A stretch of DNA of 64,000 bases from Synechococcus sp. CCY 0621 (GTDB taxonomy: Bacteria; Cyanobacteriota; Cyanobacteriia; PCC-6307; Cyanobiaceae), in NCBI RefSeq assembly GCF_019038465.1, contig NZ_JAFKRH010000001.1:31064-95063 (forward strand). Reading direction: 5' to 3'. The position numbers and the translations under genes are program-made. Below the pieces are notes generated by a model. The model was not told the origin of the DNA. It ran no database searches and saw only the letters and a program-made list of their open reading frames with translations. This document shows, piece after piece, positions 48,920 to 60,011 of the stretch (within the stretch, counting starts at the first letter, position 1; each line of letters opens with the position of its first letter).

Positions 48920-49827
48920 GGGGCCTGGGGAGCCTGGTGGCCCCGTTTGCGGCCCAGGCGGAGAAGGGCGGCCAGCCAGCGCAGCCGCTCCGCCGTCACC
49001 AGTCCCTGGGGAAAGAACAGCGGACCCAGCAGGATCACCGCCCCGAACAGGATCAGGCGCAGGTCCCCCACCGGCCGCAGCAGCTCCGGCAGGGCGGTGA
49101 GTGCCAGGCCCCCCAGCACCGGCCCCAGCCAGAAGCGCGAACCGCCGAACACCACGAAGGCCAGGGTGGTGATGCTGGCGTCGAAGCTGCCGGCACGGGC
49201 GTTCCAGGAATTGAAGAAGTGGGCGGCCAGCGCCCCGGTGATGCCGGCGAGCACGGCGCTGGCCACGAAGGCGATCAGCTTGGTGCGCGGCGTGTCGATG
49301 CCCACGCTGGCGGCCGCCAGTTCGTCGTCGCGGATGGCCGCCATCGCCCGCCCCAGCCGCATCGCCTCGAGCCGCTGGCACAACCAGCAGGCCAGGGCCA
49401 GCAGCGCCAGGGTGAACAGCACGTAGCCGCCGGCGTGCGCGAAGGGCTGGGGGATACCGAAGATGCCCATGGCGCCGCCGGTGAAGGGCAGGTTGAGGTT
49501 GAGCACCCGCAGGATCTCCACCAGGGCGATCGTGGCGATGGCCAGGTAGATGCCCCGCAGCCGCAGCACTGGCCCGCCGATCGCCAGGGCGATCAGCCCC
49601 GCCAGCATCCCCCCCAGCACCATCTCCGCCACCAGGGCCGGCAGCGGAGAGGTGGCGCCGCTGCCGGCGAAGGCGGCGACGCCGGTGGAGAGCAGGGCGG
49701 CCACGTAGCCCCCCACCGCATAGAAGCCCGGGGTGGCCAGCGACAGCTGGCCGCAGCGCAGGGGCAGGTAGACCGAGAGCGCCAGCAGGGAGCCGAGCAG
49801 CATCTGTTCGAGCAGGGCGGCGTCCAT
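48916..49827 (-). CDS. livM: Branched-chain amino acid-type ABC transporter permease
   Basis: A 303-residue inner-membrane permease with about eight hydrophobic helices. LivM-type stretches include 'CGQLSLATPGFYAVGGYVAA' near residue 26, 'RLRGIYLAIATIALVEILRV' near residue 90, and the cytoplasmic coupling loop 'GRAMAAIRDDELAAASVGID' near residue 175. 'FVVFGGSRFWLGPVLGGLAL' comes near the end. The ATG at 49827 lies 5 bases after the livH stop. The stop overlaps livG. Confidence 0.92.
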   Translation of the reverse strand: MDAALLEQMLLGSLLALSVYLPLRCGQLSLATPGFYAVGGYVAALLSTGVAAFAGSGATSPLPALVAEMVLGGMLAGLIALAIGGPVLRLRGIYLAIATIALVEILRVLNLNLPFTGGAMGIFGIPQPFAHAGGYVLFTLALLALACWLCQRLEAMRLGRAMAAIRDDELAAASVGIDTPRTKLIAFVASAVLAGITGALAAHFFNSWNARAGSFDASITTLAFVVFGGSRFWLGPVLGGLALTALPELLRPVGDLRLILFGAVILLGPLFFPQGLVTAERLRWLAALLRLGRKRGHQAPQAP

Positions 49828-49832
49828 GGCCC

Positions 49833-50762
49833 TCACACCTTGGTGGGCAGCGGCCGGCCCAGCAGCCCCCGGGGCCGCAGCAGCAGCACCAGGAACAGGA
49901 AGCCATAGCTCACGGCATCTTTGTACCCCGACCAGTCGGCCGGTACAAAGGCTTCCGCCAGGCCGACGATCAGCCCGCCCAACACCGCCCCCGGCACACT
50001 GCCCAGCCCGCCCAGCACCAGCACCGCCAGCCCCTTGAGGCCGTAGCCAATGCCGAAGTAGGGCCCGGCGATGCTGACGCTCAGCCCCACCAGCCCGCCG
50101 GCCACCCCGGCCAGGAAGCCGCTGAGCCCGAAGGCGAGCCGCACCATGGCTGTGCTGTCGATGCCCAGCAGCTGGGCGGTTTCGGGGTCCTCGGCCACCG
50201 CCTGCAGCCCCTTGCCGTTGCGGCTGCCCTCCAGCCACAGGGTGAGCAGGGCCAGCAGCAGCACCGCGATCCCCAGCAGCAGGGCCTGGACCGTGCGCAC
50301 CCTGGCCCCCAGCAGGGGGAAGGAGGCCGGCAGGCCGCCGAGGGCGCCGGTGGGGATGGCATAGCTTTCGGCTCCCACCAGCAGCTGGATCAGGTTCACC
50401 AGGATCACGCCGGCCCCGAGGCTGGTGATCAGGGCCAGCAGGGGGTCGGCCCGGCGGCGACGCAGGGGGCGGAAGGCCACCCGCTCCACCAGCAGGGCCA
50501 CCAGGGCCGCCCCCAGCCCCGCCAGGGGCAGGGCACCCCAGAAGGGCAGGGCGAAGGGCAGCTGGAAGCCGGCCAGCAGACCGTTGGCCCCCACCGCGCC
50601 GCCGATCAGCAGGTAGGTGAAGTAGGCCCCCAGGGTGAACACCGCCCCATGGGCGAAGTTGATCACCCCCAGGACCGAGAACACCAGGGTGTAGCCGAGG
50701 GCGAACAGCCCGTAGACGGCCCCCACCGACAGACCGTTGACCAGGATCTGGAGCAGGTCCAC
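49833..50762 (-). CDS. livH: Branched-chain amino acid-type ABC transporter permease
   Basis: A 309-residue permease starting 'LLQILVNGLSVGAVYGLFAL' with 'VLGVINFAHGAVFTLGAYFT' next, the hallmark of LivH. The coupling loop 'NGKGLQAVAEDPETAQLLGI' near residue 180 and 'LGGLGSVPGAVLGGLIVGLA' near residue 255 are well conserved. About eight membrane helices are seen. It lies 7 bases after the receptor gene and 5 bases before livM. Confidence 0.93.
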   Translation of the reverse strand: MDLLQILVNGLSVGAVYGLFALGYTLVFSVLGVINFAHGAVFTLGAYFTYLLIGGAVGANGLLAGFQLPFALPFWGALPLAGLGAALVALLVERVAFRPLRRRRADPLLALITSLGAGVILVNLIQLLVGAESYAIPTGALGGLPASFPLLGARVRTVQALLLGIAVLLLALLTLWLEGSRNGKGLQAVAEDPETAQLLGIDSTAMVRLAFGLSGFLAGVAGGLVGLSVSIAGPYFGIGYGLKGLAVLVLGGLGSVPGAVLGGLIVGLAEAFVPADWSGYKDAVSYGFLFLVLLLRPRGLLGRPLPTKV

Positions 50763-50769
50763 CCGGGGC

Positions 50770-51965
50770 TTACTTGAGCAGGGCGAAACGTCCGCTGCGC
50801 CCGCCCGGATCCATGCGCACCTGGGCCACGAAGAACTGGCTCTGGATCACCTCACCCTCGGGGGTGAAGCGGATCTCACCCAGGGGGGTGGCATAGGTGC
50901 CGGCCAGGAGCTCCTGCATCAGCTGCTTGCGGGTCGCCGCCAGGGGGGCGCCGGTCAGGGGCTGGCGTTTGTCGAGGCGCGCCAGGGCCTCGCCGATCAC
51001 CTGCAGGGCTGTGTAGGCCTGGGCGGTGAGCTGGGGCGGAATGGCACCACCTTTGGCGGCCTTGAAGGCCTTGAGGAAGGCCGCGTTGGCAGGGGTGTCC
51101 AGTTCGGGGCTGTAGGCCTGGGCGATCAGAAGCCCGTCGCAGTACTTCTGGCAGATCGGGTAGATGTTGGGCGTGTTCATGCCGTTGCCGGCCACGATCA
51201 GCCCCCGGTAACCCAGCTCCCGCAGCTGGCGGATCAGGTTGCCCCCATCCACCGCCTGCAGCGACAGCACGATCAGATCGGGCTTCTCCCGCAGGGCGGC
51301 GCTGATCTGGTTCTGGAAGTCCTGGTCGTTGAGCTGGGTGCGCTGCACGGTCACCGGCTCAAGGCCCTTCTCCTTGAGGGCCTTCTGGAAGATGGTGGTC
51401 TCGGCGGTGCTGTAGGCGTCATCCTGGGCGTAGAACACCGCCGCCCGCTTCAGGCCCGGCTGGATCTTCAGGGCGCGCTCGATCGCCAGGGGCGCGATCA
51501 CCGAGCTCTCGGCCGACACCCGGCTGATGAAGAAGCCGATCTCCGGGATGCCGGTGGCCGTATTGGAGGGGGCCACCACCGGCACACCGCGGCGCTGGGC
51601 GATGGGGTCGGCGGAGAAGGCCTGCTGGGAGAGGGTGGGGCCGATCAGGGCCAGCACGCCCCTGTTGATCTGCAGGGTGAAGGCCGCGTTGGCCCCCGGT
51701 TCGTCGCTGCCGCTGTCCTCCAGGGCCAGCTTCAGGGGCCGGCCGTTGATGCCGCCGCTGCCGTTGCGCTGCTGGAGGGCCAGCTCCAGGCCGATCTTCT
51801 GGTCCTGGCCGTAGACGTTGGCGTTGCCGGTGAGAGCCAGCACAGCCCCCACCGGCACCCCGCCGGTGACATCCACTGGCTGGTTGGTGTCATCGCTGCC
51901 GCAGCCGGCCAGCAGCAGGGACAGGGTCAGCAGCCCCGTGCCGAGCCGCAGGAGACGACCGACGC

Positions 51966-51969
<4 letters not shown>
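50770..51969 (-). CDS. Branched-chain amino acid-type ABC transporter receptor lipoprotein
   Basis: The 399-residue product has a lipobox '[10 protein letters not shown]' (Cys 23). Its type I periplasmic-binding fold starts with '[20 protein letters not shown]', '[20 protein letters not shown]' and '[20 protein letters not shown]', and '[18 protein letters not shown]' forms part of the ligand cleft. The general form matches LivJ/NatB receptors; the ligand could be an amino acid or a related nitrogen compound. The GTG start overlaps the hemL stop (GTGA), so translation is coupled to hemL. Confidence 0.9.
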
Positions 51970-53321
<1,352 letters not shown>

Positions 53322-53417
53322 TCGTTTCCCATCCTGACCCAGAAGGGTGCCGGGGTGCCTGGCCTCAGTAAGTTCGGAAGCAATGCCCCCCCTCCCCCGG
53401 CCCACCGGAGCCCCTGC

Positions 53418-54938
53418 GTGACGATCGACTGGGCCGCGATGGAGCGCCACTGCCGCGCCCTGCTGCCGGCGCGGGCGGTGGTGGCGGCGGCCCAGGAGCT
53501 GCTGGCCTACGACTGCGACGGCCTCACCCTGCACCGGGCCCAGCCCCCGCTGGTGGTCCTGCCGGAAACCACCGAGCAGGTGGCCGCCATCCTGAGGCTC
53601 TGCCACCGCCGCGGCGTGCCCTTCCTGGCCCGCGGCAGCGGCACCGGCCTCTCGGGCGGCGCCCTCGCCGAGACCGAGGCGCTGGTGATCGCCACCAGCC
53701 GCATGCGCTCGATCCTCGATGTCGATCTGGCCAACCGCCGCATCACCGTCCAGCCGGGGGTGATCAACGGCTGGGTCACCCGGGCGGTGGCCGGCGACGG
53801 CTTCTACTACGCCCCGGATCCCTCCAGCCAGGTGGTCTGCTCGATCGGCGGCAACGTGGCCGAGAACTCCGGCGGCGTGCACTGCCTCAAGTACGGCGTC
53901 ACCAGCAACCACGTGCTGGAGATGGAGGTGGTGCTCCCCGATGGCACGGTCACCACCCTGGGCAGCGGCCTGGCCGAGACCCCCGAGCTGGACCTGCGCG
54001 GGGTGTTCATCGGCAGCGAGGGCACCCTCGGCATCGCCACCGCCATCACCCTGCGGCTGCTGCGGGCGCCCCAGAGCGTGGCGGTGCTGCTGGCCGATTT
54101 CACCGCCATGGAGGCGGCCGGGGAGGCGGTCCGTCTGGTGACGGCGGCCGGGGTGCTGCCCGCCGGGATGGAGATCATGGACAACTTCACGATCAACGCC
54201 GTCGACGATCTCTTCGGCCGCGATGAGTACCCCCGCGATGCGGCCGCCGTGCTCCTGATCGAACTGGACGGCCAGGAGCGGGAGGTGACGGCGGCTGTGG
54301 AGATCGCCGGTGAGCTCTGCCGCCAGGCCGGGGCCCGCACGATCCGGCGCGCCTCCAGCGAGGCCGACCGCGCCCTGCTGTGGAAGGGGCGCAAGTCCGC
54401 CTTCGCCGCCGTCGGCCGCATCACCCCCACCTATTACGTGCAGGACGGTGTCGTGCCCCGCAGCGCCCTGCCCGGGGTGCTGGCGGCGATTGAGGAGCTG
54501 AGCCGCCGCTACGAGCTGCCGGTGGCCAACGTGTTCCATGCCGGCGACGGCAATCTCCACCCGCTGATCCTGTACCGGGCCGATGAGCCCGGCGTGATCG
54601 AGCGGGTGCAGGAGCTGGGGGCCGAGATCCTGCGTCTCTGCATCGACGCCGGCGGCAGCATCACCGGCGAGCACGGGGTGGGCAGCGACAAACGCTGCTA
54701 CCTCGACTGGATGTTCGCCCCCGACGACCTGGCCACCATGCGGCTGGTGCGAGAAGCCTTCGACCCGGCGGGTCTGGCCAACCCCGGCAAGATCTTCCCC
54801 ACGCCGCGCAGCTGCGGCGAATCGGCCCGGCGTCAGGTGGCCCATCGCCACATCAAGGTGGAGCACCACTTGCCCAAGGAGGCGGCCGAAGTGGAACAAC
54901 GGGACGTGGAGTCACTGGCCTCCCTGGACGTGTTCTGA
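53418..54938 (+). CDS. glcD: Glycolate/lactate dehydrogenase-type FAD oxidase subunit
   Basis: The 506-residue product has a PCMH-type FAD domain ('[20 protein letters not shown]', '[20 protein letters not shown]') and a GlcD-type C-terminus ('[20 protein letters not shown]', '[12 protein letters not shown]'). The His residues in the last two motifs are the usual active-site ones. Cyanobacterial GlcD oxidises glycolate from photorespiration. A separate FeS partner (GlcF) is not in the window. GTG 53418 with GGAG upstream is preferred over ATG 53355. A 45-residue polar tail extends past the domain. Confidence 0.9.
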   Translation: MTIDWAAMERHCRALLPARAVVAAAQELLAYDCDGLTLHRAQPPLVVLPETTEQVAAILRLCHRRGVPFLARGSGTGLSGGALAETEALVIATSRMRSILDVDLANRRITVQPGVINGWVTRAVAGDGFYYAPDPSSQVVCSIGGNVAENSGGVHCLKYGVTSNHVLEMEVVLPDGTVTTLGSGLAETPELDLRGVFIGSEGTLGIATAITLRLLRAPQSVAVLLADFTAMEAAGEAVRLVTAAGVLPAGMEIMDNFTINAVDDLFGRDEYPRDAAAVLLIELDGQEREVTAAVEIAGELCRQAGARTIRRASSEADRALLWKGRKSAFAAVGRITPTYYVQDGVVPRSALPGVLAAIEELSRRYELPVANVFHAGDGNLHPLILYRADEPGVIERVQELGAEILRLCIDAGGSITGEHGVGSDKRCYLDWMFAPDDLATMRLVREAFDPAGLANPGKIFPTPRSCGESARRQVAHRHIKVEHHLPKEAAEVEQRDVESLASLDVF

Positions 54939-54959
54939 GGGCTTCGCCCGCGCCTGGAA

Positions 54960-56612
54960 TCAACGGTTGTTCTTCTTGAACGTCTCGATGGCGTTCACCA
55001 GGCCCGGAGTGGAGGCTCCGCTGATGAAGTCGAGCTTGAAGGTCTGGTTCTTACTGAGGTACTGCGCGTAGGCAGGGCGAAGGAATGGCCGGAAGCTGTC
55101 ACTGTTCTGGATGTGGGTGGCGAAGAAGGGCACGATGATGGCATTGACGTAGCCGCTGATCAGGCCCTGGCTGGGCAGGGTCAGGTTGGTGGCGGATTTG
55201 ATGGCGTCTTCGATGCCTGGGTCGATCTTGCTGAAATTCACATGGGCCTGCCCCTCGGCCATCATCCAGTACCGCTGAGGAACCGTCAGCCAGGTGAAGC
55301 TGGCGGCTTGCTCCATCGCGGCGGGAGCGGCGGGATCGTAACTGCCTGAACCAATCAGGATCGGGATCGTGATGTTGCTGAGGCCCTTGGGGCCAAAGAT
55401 GGCCCGATTCACCGGATTTCCGGCAAACACAGCCGCTGCCCGTGGATCCTGCAGTTGGTAGGTCTGGCGGGGTAACTCTAGGGCACGACACTGCAGCAAC
55501 AAAGAAGCATTTAAACCGCCGAACTCACGATCGCATTCCTGCTTGAGGTGGTCAAAATCGATGCTGGCTCCAGCAATCGCCAGCACGGTGTAGCCACCGA
55601 AGGAATGTCCGGCGACCCCGACCCGTTCCAGATCTAGCTTGCCACCGAATTGCTTCTGGTTCCTGCGCCCCAGTTCGTCGATCACGTAGCTGATGTCCTT
55701 GGGACGGTTGACGAACTCCTGGCCGTCGAAGATGTCCTTGTGCAGACCATTGAGCATCTCCTTGAGCCAGATCGCGTCGCTGCCGGGGTGTTGCGGTGCG
55801 GCCACGAGAAAGCCATGGGTGGCCAGATGCTTGAGCGCCTCCTCGAAGTCCTCCGGGCGTGAGGCCAGACCATGGGAGAAAACGATGATGGATGTGGCTT
55901 TCTGCTCCTTTCCTTCCGGCCGGTAGACATCCACGTAGAACTTTCGTTGTCGGCCCTGATCCACCAGATTCCAGACATCTTTCTTCACCACGAAGGGACC
56001 TGGCTTGCGTGGATCCGGCAGCGCGGCATAGTCCACCGGTGTCTGGGTGGCCGCTTCCTGGGCCGTGAGGTTTCGCAACGTGGTGGTGAGGGTTTCGGTG
56101 GCCTTGATCACCCGTTCCCCGGCTTTCGCTGCCCCCAGTACCGCCTCCCCATGAATCTGCACATTGGTGGGCAGCTGCTCGAGCACACTCAGCAGGCTCA
56201 ACCCATCCTTGGAAAAGGCCGCAGCCACCAGGGCGGAGCGGATGGCGTACTTGCCGTTGCCAGCTCGGGTGATCGTGATGGCCCTGCCCAGTCGCTCCAA
56301 TAGGCTCTCGCCCATCGCGCTGTTGAAGAAGCGCGAGACCAGCAGCGGATCCATCGTCGTCTTCTGAACCAGCGCCTTGCGAAACTCCACCTGTTGCTTC
56401 GGGGAGGAGAATTGCAGGAAATAGGCAAGATCCTCAGGAACCTTGCCGGAGTCGGCAAAGGTTTTCAGGGAACTGATCTTCAGCGACCGGATCAGCGGCC
56501 CATAGGAGAACGACAGCGTTTCGCCCGCCTGCACGGGTGCGGCGGCCATCAGGGCGCCGGCCAGGCCTGCGGACAGAGCGGCAATGACACCGGCAAACGA
56601 GCGCTTGAGCAC
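54960..56612 (-). CDS. Secreted alpha/beta hydrolase with a DUF1400 N-terminal domain
   Basis: A 550-residue product with an N-terminal signal ('FAGVIAALSAGLAGALMAAA'). Residues 30-160 match DUF1400 ('FSYGPLIRSLKISSLKTFAD', 'FLQFSSPKQQVEFRKAL'). The hydrolase half has 'IIVFSHGLASRPEDFEEALK' (oxyanion region), 'HPGSDAIWLKEM' and 'RVGVAGHSFGGYTVLAIAGA' (nucleophile elbow GHSFGG), and 'EGQAHVNFS' supplies the His. It resembles platelet-activating-factor-acetylhydrolase-like lipases found in cyanobacteria. GTG 56612 is chosen; an upstream start at 56684 would put 24 polar residues before the signal. Confidence 0.85.
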   Translation of the reverse strand: MLKRSFAGVIAALSAGLAGALMAAAPVQAGETLSFSYGPLIRSLKISSLKTFADSGKVPEDLAYFLQFSSPKQQVEFRKALVQKTTMDPLLVSRFFNSAMGESLLERLGRAITITRAGNGKYAIRSALVAAAFSKDGLSLLSVLEQLPTNVQIHGEAVLGAAKAGERVIKATETLTTTLRNLTAQEAATQTPVDYAALPDPRKPGPFVVKKDVWNLVDQGRQRKFYVDVYRPEGKEQKATSIIVFSHGLASRPEDFEEALKHLATHGFLVAAPQHPGSDAIWLKEMLNGLHKDIFDGQEFVNRPKDISYVIDELGRRNQKQFGGKLDLERVGVAGHSFGGYTVLAIAGASIDFDHLKQECDREFGGLNASLLLQCRALELPRQTYQLQDPRAAAVFAGNPVNRAIFGPKGLSNITIPILIGSGSYDPAAPAAMEQAASFTWLTVPQRYWMMAEGQAHVNFSKIDPGIEDAIKSATNLTLPSQGLISGYVNAIIVPFFATHIQNSDSFRPFLRPAYAQYLSKNQTFKLDFISGASTPGLVNAIETFKKNNR

Positions 56613-57230
56613 GGGATCAATTCCAATCTTCCATCCTACCAACCGGTGCGGTTGACGCTGCCGTCGCAGCATCGGTGGCGCCATGGCTTGCGGTGTCGAG
56701 CAGTAAAAACCGTTGCTCGGCTTCGATGCTGGCCGCAGAACATGTTGTCGAGAAAGACATGGGGAGGCCCAGCGTGAATTTGACCATCTCCCCAGGCGCT
56801 CGTTGTGTCGGTTCCTGGAAAAGCGGCAGCGGAAACTCCCCCTTCGTTCCTCCCATCAACCGGGCTGCTGCCTGGATGAACGATGTGTCGCGTCGGCCAT
56901 TGTTCTGCACCCAGGCCTACAGCCTGATGCGCAAGGACTGCACGGACCTGACCGGATGGATAGGGCGTCAGGCCCATCCTTACGCGAATGCTTTCATGTT
57001 CCGCGACGGCATGAGGGGGCATCCGCGCCTGGAGCGTTTCCCCATGCGCAGGTAAGAGACAACAGCATTCACTGGATCAGACGACCTTCGCAGCTGGTGT
57101 TTCAGGCCGAGGACTACGGCTCGGACATCATTGAGCGCTGAGCCTTGACGGACATGCCCCGTAGGAGGCGCTTCGCTGGACTGCCATTCGGTAGGTTTCC
57201 GCTCCACTGTCATTGCTCTGTCCCATCCCG
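56613..57230 (+). other. 618-base stretch with one doubtful reading frame
   Basis: A plus-strand frame from 56675 to 57055 (126 codons) contains 'SGNSPFVPPINRAAAWMNDV' and 'RRPLFCTQAYSLMRKDCTDL' but matches no family I know. A second overlapping frame (56713-57141) is Arg/His-rich and unlikely to be coding. GC is lower than in flanking genes. The stretch may be a decayed gene. No RNA gene or terminator is seen. Confidence 0.35.
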
Positions 57231-57518
57231 ATGCACCAGCCCCTCTCCGCCGCCCTGGTCCTCAGCCTCCTGATCGGGGCTGTACCCCCCGCCCAGGCCC
57301 AGTCCCCGGTCGTCAGCCTGATGGCCAAAAAAGTGGCCGAGCGCTACCAAAAGTCCACTTGCGACCAGCTCTGGGCCGCCCGCAGCGAACGGCGTGGGTC
57401 GCAGGAACAGCGGGTGTTCGAGATGCTCAGTGATGAACCCCAGATGCGCCAGGCCTTCTTCGATCAGATCGCCGGCCCGGTGATGAACAAGCTGTTCATC
57501 TGCGGGATGATCCCCTGA
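57231..57518 (+). CDS. Small secreted hypothetical protein
   Basis: A 95-residue product with a signal peptide ('PLSAALVLSLLIGAVPPAQAQ') and a compact helical mature part ('VVSLMAKKVAERYQKSTCDQ', 'QRVFEMLSDEPQMRQAFFDQ', 'AGPVMNKLFICGMIP') with two Cys that may pair. It looks like a genuine small periplasmic protein, family unknown. ATG 57231 directly precedes the signal; an upstream start at 57213 adds six residues. Confidence 0.7.
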   Translation: MHQPLSAALVLSLLIGAVPPAQAQSPVVSLMAKKVAERYQKSTCDQLWAARSERRGSQEQRVFEMLSDEPQMRQAFFDQIAGPVMNKLFICGMIP

Positions 57519-57527
57519 GCGAGCCAC

Positions 57528-58844
57528 TCAGCCACCGGCGGTGAGCCACCAGCGCCCCAGGCCCACCGCGGTGGCGGCGCCGATCACCGGCAGGGCCCCC
57601 AGTCCCCGGCCCAGCAGCACCACCGCCGCCAGCAGCACCAGCACGGCGCCGCCGTCGACGCCGCCGCTGGGGGCCAGGGCCGGTCCGGCCAGGTAGAGCG
57701 CCAGACTCAGAATCACCCCCACCACGGCGGCGGTGATGGCGGTGAGGGGGGCGCCGACGCGCAGGTCCTCGCGGCTCGCCTCCACCAGGGGGCCGCCGGC
57801 CAGGATGAACAGGAAGGAGGGCAGGAAGGTGAACCACACCACCACCAGGGCGGCCACGACGCCGGCCGACAGGGTGCCGCTGCCGTTCCAGCCGCCCATG
57901 AAGCCCACGAAGGCCACCACCATGATCAGCGGCCCCGGTGTGGTCTCCCCGAGGGCCAGGCCGTCCACCATCTGGGCGGCGTCCAGCCAGCCGTAGGTGT
58001 CCACCGCCCCCTGGGCCACATAGGGGAGCACGGCATAGGCGCCCCCGAAGCTGACCAGGGCCACTTTGGTGAAGAACCGGGCCATCGTCGCCAGCTGGCC
58101 CTCCCAGCCACCCGCCAGGCTCAGCAGGGCCAGGGGCAGGCCGAGGGCCACCCCGCCCCCCAGCAGGGTGAGGGCGAGGCCGGGCCAGTGGAAGCGGGCG
58201 TGGGCGGGGGTGGGGGTGTCGTCGCCGTGCAGGGCGGCCTCCGGGGGGGTGGCGCCCCCGGGCGCGCCTGGGGTATGGGGTGAGGGGCCCCGGAACAGGG
58301 CCGGTCGCAGCCGACCGCCGAACCAGCCCACCATGGCCGTGGCGATGATCAGGGCGGGGTAGGGCACCCGGCCCACGGCCAGGGCCAGACAGGCCGCCGC
58401 CGCGATCATCACCAGGGCGGGGTTGTGCAGCGTGCGCCTGCCCAGCCGCCAGGCCGCCTGCAGCACGATTCCCAGCACCGCCGGTTTGAGCGCCCAGAAC
58501 ACCGCCGCCAGCACCGGCAGCTGGCCCCAGAGGGCGTAGATCGCCGAGAGGCTCAGCAGCACCATCACCGAGGGCAGCAGGAACAGGCCGCCGGCGATCA
58601 GGGCGCCGCCCAGGCCGTGCATCAGCCAGCCCAGGTAGGTGGCCAGCTGGGTAGCCTCCGGCCCCGGCAGCAGCATGCAGTAGTTGAGTGCGTGCAGGAA
58701 GCGCCGCTCCGACAGCCAGCGCCGGCGCTCCACCAGTTCGGCGTGGAGCAGGGCGATCTGGCCGGCCGGCCCGCCGAAGCTGACCAGTCCCAGCCGCAGC
58801 CAGAAGCGGGCAGCGGTGGTGAGGCTGAACGGATCTTTCAGCAC
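57528..58844 (-). CDS. chrA: Chromate efflux transporter, CHR family
   Basis: A 438-residue membrane protein with two homologous CHR halves. Each starts with a short 'FGGP/FGGA' motif: 'LRLGLVSFGGPAGQIALLHA' near residue 16, and 'FFTKVALVSFGGAYAVLPYV' near residue 260. Both halves also have the 'LPGPEATQLATYLGW' or 'GETTPGPLIMVVAFVGF' helix. The duplicated arrangement is the long-chain ChrA type, which exports chromate by antiport, although many members in clean-water cyanobacteria have untested substrates. A Pro/Gly/Thr-rich linker joins the halves. Confidence 0.9.
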   Translation of the reverse strand: MLKDPFSLTTAARFWLRLGLVSFGGPAGQIALLHAELVERRRWLSERRFLHALNYCMLLPGPEATQLATYLGWLMHGLGGALIAGGLFLLPSVMVLLSLSAIYALWGQLPVLAAVFWALKPAVLGIVLQAAWRLGRRTLHNPALVMIAAAACLALAVGRVPYPALIIATAMVGWFGGRLRPALFRGPSPHTPGAPGGATPPEAALHGDDTPTPAHARFHWPGLALTLLGGGVALGLPLALLSLAGGWEGQLATMARFFTKVALVSFGGAYAVLPYVAQGAVDTYGWLDAAQMVDGLALGETTPGPLIMVVAFVGFMGGWNGSGTLSAGVVAALVVVWFTFLPSFLFILAGGPLVEASREDLRVGAPLTAITAAVVGVILSLALYLAGPALAPSGGVDGGAVLVLLAAVVLLGRGLGALPVIGAATAVGLGRWWLTAGG

Positions 58845-58908
58845 CGATCGGCACCGCGAAGGCTCACAACTTAGTCAGTGGGATGTCCCCGGCCGTCGCT
58901 GAGCGGAT

Positions 58909-59094
58909 GTGTTTCCAGTTACATTGGCCGAGCCAGTCCGTGGGGGCTCTTTCTTCAGTCCGTGGTCGAACTGGCGTGCCTGGATGGTGATGCTGGCGGG
59001 TGTTCTTGTCGGCCAGGTGATCGGTTTCTCCCCCCAGTTGTTCGTTCTCATCGCCGTCTTCTGTCTGCTTGGCGGCTGGATGTTCGATCGATGA
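58909..59094 (+). CDS. Small two-helix membrane protein
   Basis: A 61-residue frame ending in 'WSNWRAWMVMLAGVLVGQVI' and 'GFSPQLFVLIAVFCLLGGWM', two hydrophobic helices with a short turn. The GTG start at 58909 is weak, and an ATG inside the frame could also serve. It lies between the chrA start and the amidotransferase stop. The family is unknown. Length and composition fit a real small membrane protein, but coding is not certain. Confidence 0.45.
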   Translation: MFPVTLAEPVRGGSFFSPWSNWRAWMVMLAGVLVGQVIGFSPQLFVLIAVFCLLGGWMFDR

Positions 59095-59167
59095 TCCAGG
59101 CCCACATCCCGCTGTGGTGCGAGTGACGTTTCGTTCGATGATCGCAGGTCGGCTGATGTTGCCTGGC

Positions 59168-59971
59168 TTAGAGGATGGGGATAACGGGAGCACCAGGGGG
59201 CTGGCGGTGCACCACCTCTCCGTCCACCAGCAGAACGGCTTCTCCCGCCTGCAATGGCAGCCATTCCTCGTCGGTTGTGAGTGGTTCGGTGCTGACGATC
59301 GTCACGACGTCGCCATCGCCGGCCAGCTCGGAGAAGTCGACGCTGAGGTCGTCATCGGCCAGGGTGGCACGCCCGAAGGGCGACCGTCGTGTGATCCGGT
59401 GCAGCCCGCTGCTGGCGTGGGCGAACAGCCAGCTGCCGTTGCTGATCAGGCAGTTGAACGTGCCCTGATGCTCCAGCCGCCGCGAGGTTTCGACCAGGAT
59501 GGCGAAAGTGGCCTCCAGATCCTCCGGATCGGCATCGGCGGCGTTCAATTGCTCAAGGATCCAGCAGAAGGCAATTTCACTGTCGGTGGATCCCTCCGGC
59601 CGAAACAGGTGGGTGCCCGGCAGGGGCCCCAGCAGGTTGCCGTTATGGGCGAACACCCACTCCCGCCCGCGCCAGCGGCGATGGAAGGGGTGGCAGTTCT
59701 CCAGGGCGACCACCCCCTGGGTGGCCTTGCGGATGTGGGCGATCGAGCAACGGGAGCGCAGATCCAGGCGCGCTACCCGGGCGGCGATGGGCGAGAAGGC
59801 CGCCGGGGCGTCTTCCCGGTACAGATGCACGCCGCGGCCGTCGGGGTCGAAGCTGGCCACCCCCCAACCATCGGCGTGGACGCCGGTGGCGCCGCCTCGG
59901 CGGGTGAGGCCATGGAAGGAGAAGCGCATGTCGGTGGGGGTGTTGGCGCTGAGGGCCAGCAGTTCACACAT
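59168..59971 (-). CDS. Class II glutamine amidotransferase, YafJ-type
   Basis: The 267-residue product starts 'MCELLALSANTPTDMRFSFH'. The Cys directly after the initiator Met is the N-terminal nucleophile, which fixes the start at ATG 59971. Further Ntn-hydrolase motifs are 'GVHADGWGVASFD', 'IAHIRKATQGVVALENCHPF' and 'WVFAHNGNLLG', followed by 'STDSEIAFCWIL'. No second synthase domain follows, so this is a stand-alone glutaminase-like protein. Its partner or acceptor is unknown. Related YafJ proteins are widespread and uncharacterised. Confidence 0.85.
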   Translation of the reverse strand: MCELLALSANTPTDMRFSFHGLTRRGGATGVHADGWGVASFDPDGRGVHLYREDAPAAFSPIAARVARLDLRSRCSIAHIRKATQGVVALENCHPFHRRWRGREWVFAHNGNLLGPLPGTHLFRPEGSTDSEIAFCWILEQLNAADADPEDLEATFAILVETSRRLEHQGTFNCLISNGSWLFAHASSGLHRITRRSPFGRATLADDDLSVDFSELAGDGDVVTIVSTEPLTTDEEWLPLQAGEAVLLVDGEVVHRQPPGAPVIPIL

Positions 59972-60011
59972 CACCCGAGGTCCACCGACGCCCCCATTCT
60001 CCCCGCCGGGA

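Noticed and set aside
53322..54899. A long minus-strand extension of hemL across the glcD gene.
   Set aside because: It is antisense to glcD and rich in His/Gly/Gln shadow sequence. The aminomutase fold starts just after 53321.
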